Positions 60,557 to 64,000 of a stretch of DNA of 64,000 nt are shown one piece after another. Position 1 is the first letter of the stretch. Every line of letters begins with the position of its first letter. The translations under genes were made by a program, and so were the position numbers. The DNA comes from UBA5078 sp051252515 (GTDB taxonomy: Bacteria; Pseudomonadota; Gammaproteobacteria; Pseudomonadales; Pseudohongiellaceae), in contig JBPOFS010000002.1 of the NCBI GenBank assembly GCA_051252515.1, forward strand, positions 744,001 to 808,000. Reading direction: 5' to 3'. The notes below the pieces were generated by a model. That model was not told where the DNA came from, searched no databases, and was given only the letters and a program-made list of their open reading frames with translations.

Positions 60557-61987
60557 ATGGCGATTGAGCGTGGTCATTTTAGCTCCAAACTTGGTTTTAT
60601 ATTGGCGGCAGCAGGGTCTGCCGTTGGCTTAGGCAACCTCGTGGCGTTTCCCGTCATGGCCTCGAAAAACGGCGGTGCCGTATTCTTGCTGGCCTATGTG
60701 TTATTTGTGGCCTTGATCTGTTTGCCCGTGATGATGGGCGAGATCGCGATGGGGCGTAGCTCGCAACGCAATCCGGTAGGGGCTTTTAGTTTATTGTCGG
60801 GGGGCAACACGCTTTGGCGCTATGCCGGCAAACTCGCCATTCTTACCCCGTTTATGATTGCAGTGTTCTACACAGTGGTCACCGTGTGGATCATCATCTA
60901 CTTGCTCAAGGCTGTCACCGGGGATCTAGAAGTGCTCGCCCAGCCCAATACCTTCGGTGAGGTCATCGGTTCTCCTTCCATCTATATCTACTTCATCGCC
61001 TTGCAGATCATCGTGTTCTCGGTGTTGTTGAGTGGTGTGAAAAAAGGCATCGAGCGGCAGGCCAAAGTGTTGATGCCTACCTTGGCTGTGATGCTTCTGG
61101 GTTTGATCATCTTTGTGATGACCTTAGATAACGCCGGCGCCGGGGTGCGTTATTACTTGGTGCCAGACTTCAGTCAGTTCGATAGCACGGTGATCAACGC
61201 GGCATTGAATCAGGCATTCTTCTCGCTGTCCCTGGGTATGGGCATCATGATCACCTACGGCTCTTACTTCAGCGAAACCGACAGCATCCCTGGCTCCACG
61301 CGTTTAGTGGCGCTTGCCGATACCTCTGTGGCCTTCTTTGCGGGTTTGTTGATCTTGCCGGCTATCTTCGCGTTCAACCCATCGACGAACCCTGACGATT
61401 TAAGCAGCAGCAGTGTGGGCTTGATCTTCACCTACTTGCCGCAAATATTCTTATCCATGCAGGGCGCTGTGGGCTATGTCGGCGCAAGCATCGTGGCGAG
61501 TGTGTTCTTCGCTTTGGTGTTCTTTGCAGCGGTCACCTCCTTGGTGTCGATCCTCGAAATCCCCATCTCTTATATGATCGATGAGTGGCAGTTTCCCCGT
61601 AAAAAAGCGGTATTGATTCAAGCGGCGATGGTGAGCTTTTTTGCTTTGTTCGCCTCAATGTCCTTTGGTATGTCGGATTTTCTGACCGACTTCATCCCCT
61701 ATGGCGGAGGGCCAAAATCATTCTTTGACTTGATCGCGGACACCTTCAGTGAAGTAATCCTGCCCTTTGTAGGGTTCTTGGCCTGTATCCTGTGCGCCTA
61801 TCGCTGGCGTGTAGGGGGAGGCTTAAGCGCTGAGTTGAGTCGTGGCGATGCAAACTATGCGGGCAGCTTCGGTGAGAAATACGTGAACTTTTCCCTTCGT
61901 ACGTTTATTCCTGTTGTGTTGTTGTTCGTGTTCCTGAACTCGGTGGCACAGAAGTATTTCGCGTTCGACCTATTGGGCTTGTTATGA
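60557..61987 (+). CDS. Sodium-dependent (NSS/SNF-family) transporter
   Basis: A 476-residue inner-membrane symporter with about 11 helices. TM1 reads KLGFILAAAGSAVGLGNLVAFPVMASKNGGAVFL. The GSAVGLGN sodium-site motif is intact, but the usual Arg of the LeuT RFP motif (Arg30, extracellular gate) is Ala (VAFPV). TM6 has NQAFFSLSLGMGIMITYGSYF. It probably imports an amino acid or amine with sodium; the altered gate marks a divergent subgroup. It overlaps ratA by 4 bases (ATGA). Confidence 0.88.
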   Translation: MAIERGHFSSKLGFILAAAGSAVGLGNLVAFPVMASKNGGAVFLLAYVLFVALICLPVMMGEIAMGRSSQRNPVGAFSLLSGGNTLWRYAGKLAILTPFMIAVFYTVVTVWIIIYLLKAVTGDLEVLAQPNTFGEVIGSPSIYIYFIALQIIVFSVLLSGVKKGIERQAKVLMPTLAVMLLGLIIFVMTLDNAGAGVRYYLVPDFSQFDSTVINAALNQAFFSLSLGMGIMITYGSYFSETDSIPGSTRLVALADTSVAFFAGLLILPAIFAFNPSTNPDDLSSSSVGLIFTYLPQIFLSMQGAVGYVGASIVASVFFALVFFAAVTSLVSILEIPISYMIDEWQFPRKKAVLIQAAMVSFFALFASMSFGMSDFLTDFIPYGGGPKSFFDLIADTFSEVILPFVGFLACILCAYRWRVGGGLSAELSRGDANYAGSFGEKYVNFSLRTFIPVVLLFVFLNSVAQKYFAFDLLGLL

Positions 61988-62427
61988 CCCGGATTGATCG
62001 TAGCGCGCTGGTGATGCACACCGCGCAGCAAATGTATGACCTTGTGAATGATATAGAGAGTTATCCGCTGTTTATGCATGGCTGCCAGAAGGCGACTGTG
62101 ATTAGCCGCACGGAGTCCGAGGTCGTCGGCGAGCTTAGCCTCGGCGTCGCGGGCTTGAATCATTCCTTTACTACCCGCAATACCTTAGTGCCTGGCCAAG
62201 AGATGCAGATGAGTCTTGTTGAGGGGCCTTTCAAAAATTTTGGGGCGGCCTGGCACTTCAAAGCACTAGGCGACGAAGCCTGCAAAGTAAGCCTGAAAAT
62301 GGAGTTCGATTTTTCCGGTGGCATTATGGGCTTTGCACTCGAGAAATTGTTTAACCATTCTGCCAATACCTTAGTGGATGCCTTGGTCCTACGGGCTAAT
62401 GAAGTGTATGGAACAGAGAATGAGTGA
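61984..62427 (+). CDS. ratA: RatA/Coq10-type START-domain protein
   Basis: A 147-residue protein of the polyketide-cyclase/START family: RSALVMHTAQQMYDLVNDIESYPLFMHGC, ending SANTLVDALVLRA. In E. coli RatA lies between smpB and rnfH, the same neighbourhood as here, though an NSS gene has been inserted. E. coli RatA was proposed to block 50S-30S joining; the family is also linked to ubiquinone binding (Coq10). Translation is coupled to the upstream gene by ATGA. Confidence 0.9.
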   Translation: MTRIDRSALVMHTAQQMYDLVNDIESYPLFMHGCQKATVISRTESEVVGELSLGVAGLNHSFTTRNTLVPGQEMQMSLVEGPFKNFGAAWHFKALGDEACKVSLKMEFDFSGGIMGFALEKLFNHSANTLVDALVLRANEVYGTENE

Positions 62428-62444
62428 GTGTCGAAGAGAAATAA

Positions 62445-62753
62445 ATGTCTGAATTAATCGAAGTAGAAGTGGTCTATGCCGAACCTGCCAAGCAACAACT
62501 TTTGGCGTTAAAGGTGGCCGTTGGCACTACAGCGTTAGAGGCCGTCAAGTTGTCGGGGATAGAGCAGGCGTTTCCTGATCTTGATCTGGGCAATGTTAGT
62601 TTTGGTATTTTTTCAATCCCCCTCAATGGTCGATCAACCCCTGCCGTTGATGAGTATGTCATGCAAGAAGGCGATCGAGTGGAAATCTATCGGCCGCTTC
62701 TAATAGATCCAAAGCAAGCAAGACGGCAGCGGGCAGCACGCGCTAAAGCCTAA
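62445..62753 (+). CDS. rnfH: RnfH-family (UPF0125) ubiquitin-fold protein
   Basis: A 102-residue protein with the beta-grasp pattern LIEVEVVYAEPAKQQLLALKVAVGTTALEAV, GIFSIPLNGRSTPAVDEYVMQEGDRVEIYRPLLIDPKQARRQRAARA. The RVEIYRPLLIDPK ending is the family hallmark. It follows ratA by 17 bases in the usual ratA-rnfH pair. Function unknown; the fold is that of small carrier or adaptor proteins. Confidence 0.92.
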   Translation: MSELIEVEVVYAEPAKQQLLALKVAVGTTALEAVKLSGIEQAFPDLDLGNVSFGIFSIPLNGRSTPAVDEYVMQEGDRVEIYRPLLIDPKQARRQRAARAKA

Positions 62754-62793
62754 GTTTGACAGAGTGCGTATACTGCTCAATAAGGAGAACGCT

Positions 62794-63084
62794 ATGGAAG
62801 ACAAAAACATACCCGGTAGTGATAAGAGTAAGAAATGGTATACCCGCCTTGAAGAAGGTTTGCGTGAATACTATATCGCCCCTTACCGCCGCGAATTTGC
62901 TCGGGCCCAGCGCGATGAAGACGATTTGTTTATGATGCTGGTCTTCTCCGAAAGCCTTGGAATCCCCAACCCTGCCACGTATTACACAATGGAATTATTG
63001 CCAGTTGTGTATGACCGTTTCCATGATTGGCATCGCCGCATGGGAATGGAACGCTCACCTTTGGATCATGTCTCATGTTGTTAG
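62794..63084 (+). CDS. cory-CC-star protein
   Basis: A 96-residue protein from ATG 62794, with AAGGAG upstream; the earlier in-frame codon at 62764 lacks one. It ends in Ser-Cys-Cys followed directly by the stop codon (HVSCC), the feature that names the family, and contains SKKWYTRLEEGLREYYIAPYRREF and NPATYYTMELLPVVYDRFHDWHRRMG. It overlaps the ArsA-type ATPase gene by 10 bases. The terminal Cys pair suggests metal or redox handling with the ATPase. Confidence 0.85.
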   Translation: MEDKNIPGSDKSKKWYTRLEEGLREYYIAPYRREFARAQRDEDDLFMMLVFSESLGIPNPATYYTMELLPVVYDRFHDWHRRMGMERSPLDHVSCC

Positions 63085-64000
63085 AGCTCGCGAAAACAAA
63101 AAACATTTTATTCTTCGGTGGTAAGGGCGGCGTTGGTAAAACAACGGTCTCTGCAGCAACGGCCTTGGCGATGGCGCAAGAGGGCCGTCGTGTTCTGTTG
63201 GTGTCTACCGACCCTGCGCATAACCTCGGACATTTATTCGATCGCAAAATTGGACCAAACCCTGTGCGTTTGGCCGAGAATCTCGACGGGATGGAATTGG
63301 ACCCGGAGCAGACGGTGAATGCGCATTTGGAAGAGGTGGGTGATTCGCTGCGTAAATTGATGGCGCCGCAATTGGCCGGAGAGGTCAATAAACATATCGA
63401 GCTGTCCAGAGACGCGCCAGGTATGCAAGAGGCGGCTATCATGGAGCGCATTGCTGAGGTGGTAGAGCAAGCGGCCAAAGACTATGACCTATTAGTGTTT
63501 GATACGGCGCCTTCTGGGCACACTGCTAGATTGATTGCCTTGCCGGAGATGATGTCCGCATGGACTGATGGGCTAATCGAGCGCCGGGATAAAGCCGAGC
63601 GCTTTAGTGCCGTTCTCAAGAACTTGGGCAATGATAAGTCTGTTGGTAATGCGATTTTCGGCGGTGCTGATGGCGATAATCCTATGGATAGTCGTGAGAA
63701 CAAGATTCGTATTTTGCTTAACCGTCGCCGTCGTCGTTTCTCTGATTTACGCAACGCATTGAATGATCCAGAGCGCACAGCCTTTATCATCGTCTTAGCG
63801 GCAGAGCGTTTGCCGGTGCTAGAAACCATAGAGCTCAATGCGCAGCTAGAGCGCAGCGGAGTGCGTGTGGGTGGTTTGATCGTGAATAAGCGCTTGCCCG
63901 ATGGCTTGGGAGATTTCTTAACAGAACGTCGAACCCAGGAAGAGGTGCACTTGGCTACGTTGAAAGAGGCCTTGCCGCATTTGCCTAGGCAAGATCTGAC
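63075..64000 (+). CDS. ArsA/Get3-family ATPase, 3'-truncated by window
   Basis: The frame opens at ATG 63075 and runs off the window; 308 residues are visible. The deviant Walker A GGKGGVGKTT is at residues 11-20, the STDPAHNLGHLFD switch near 40 and FDTAPSGHTARL near 145. This is the ArsA/TRC40 type, not MinD. The overlap with the cory-CC-star gene indicates the two act together. Arsenite export is doubtful as no arsB or arsC is seen; delivery of a membrane protein or metal is possible. Confidence 0.88.
   Translation, partial: MLLELAKTKNILFFGGKGGVGKTTVSAATALAMAQEGRRVLLVSTDPAHNLGHLFDRKIGPNPVRLAENLDGMELDPEQTVNAHLEEVGDSLRKLMAPQLAGEVNKHIELSRDAPGMQEAAIMERIAEVVEQAAKDYDLLVFDTAPSGHTARLIALPEMMSAWTDGLIERRDKAERFSAVLKNLGNDKSVGNAIFGGADGDNPMDSRENKIRILLNRRRRRFSDLRNALNDPERTAFIIVLAAERLPVLETIELNAQLERSGVRVGGLIVNKRLPDGLGDFLTERRTQEEVHLATLKEALPHLPRQDL

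Overview
The window looks like a chromosomal segment of a marine-type Gammaproteobacterium. The evidence is the TonB receptors, a MexEF-OprN type efflux operon, the biosynthetic speB-speA pair, an ssrA whose proteolysis tag reads ANDDSYALAA, and the RatA-RnfH pair. I cannot fix the genus; something near Cellvibrionales or Alteromonadales is a guess. No rRNA operon, CRISPR array, intact tRNA, transposase or phage structural gene was seen.

Layout. 1-7.5 kb: end of a fumarylacetoacetate-hydrolase family gene, a TonB receptor, a CvfB-like S1 protein, a UPF0149 protein, then agmatinase and arginine decarboxylase (putrescine synthesis). 7.5-14.3 kb: a TetR regulator and an RND efflux operon, both promoters holding the same 16-bp palindrome. 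14.3-24 kb: an AsmA-like protein, a membrane protein, a membrane-bound LuxR-type regulator, a SulP transporter with a tandem universal stress protein, a large TonB receptor and a 2-hydroxyacid dehydrogenase. 24-39 kb: a dense envelope and general-stress cluster with two yqjD/yqjE/yqjK-like operons, PerM-like and PLDc_N-like membrane proteins, a GSP17M-like protein, a glycine-zipper lipoprotein, an entericidin-like lipoprotein, CsbD, EF-hand and PLD proteins. In its middle are two tandem Crp/Fnr genes whose upstream regions, and that of the entericidin-like gene, carry similar 18-bp inverted repeats.

39-58 kb is accessory DNA. It starts with a SoFic-like Fic protein and then a putative, so far unnamed defence module (40.5-46.75 kb): two different NERD-domain proteins, a NUDIX-methyltransferase fusion, and a 1122-residue PLD / SF2 helicase / S24(LexA)-like / DUF3427 protein. 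It is followed by a 10.5-kb island bounded by a 14-bp copy of the tmRNA 3' end on the left and the intact tmRNA on the right. The island holds an RTX-type protein and a type IC restriction-modification operon with an embedded PrrC anticodon nuclease (hsdM-hsdS-prrC-hsdR). Each boundary carries a Sel1-repeat gene plus terminator, about 89% identical at protein level, which points to repeated insertions at ssrA. No integrase remains in the window.

58-64 kb is core again: ssrA, a YegD-like Hsp70, smpB, an NSS-type sodium symporter, ratA, rnfH, a cory-CC-star gene and the start of an ArsA/Get3-type ATPase gene cut by the window edge.

The strongest leads are the NERD/NUDIX-MTase/PLD-helicase module, the S24-like domain inside its helicase, and the ssrA-targeted accretion of defence genes. 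All calls come from reading the sequence; no database search was run.
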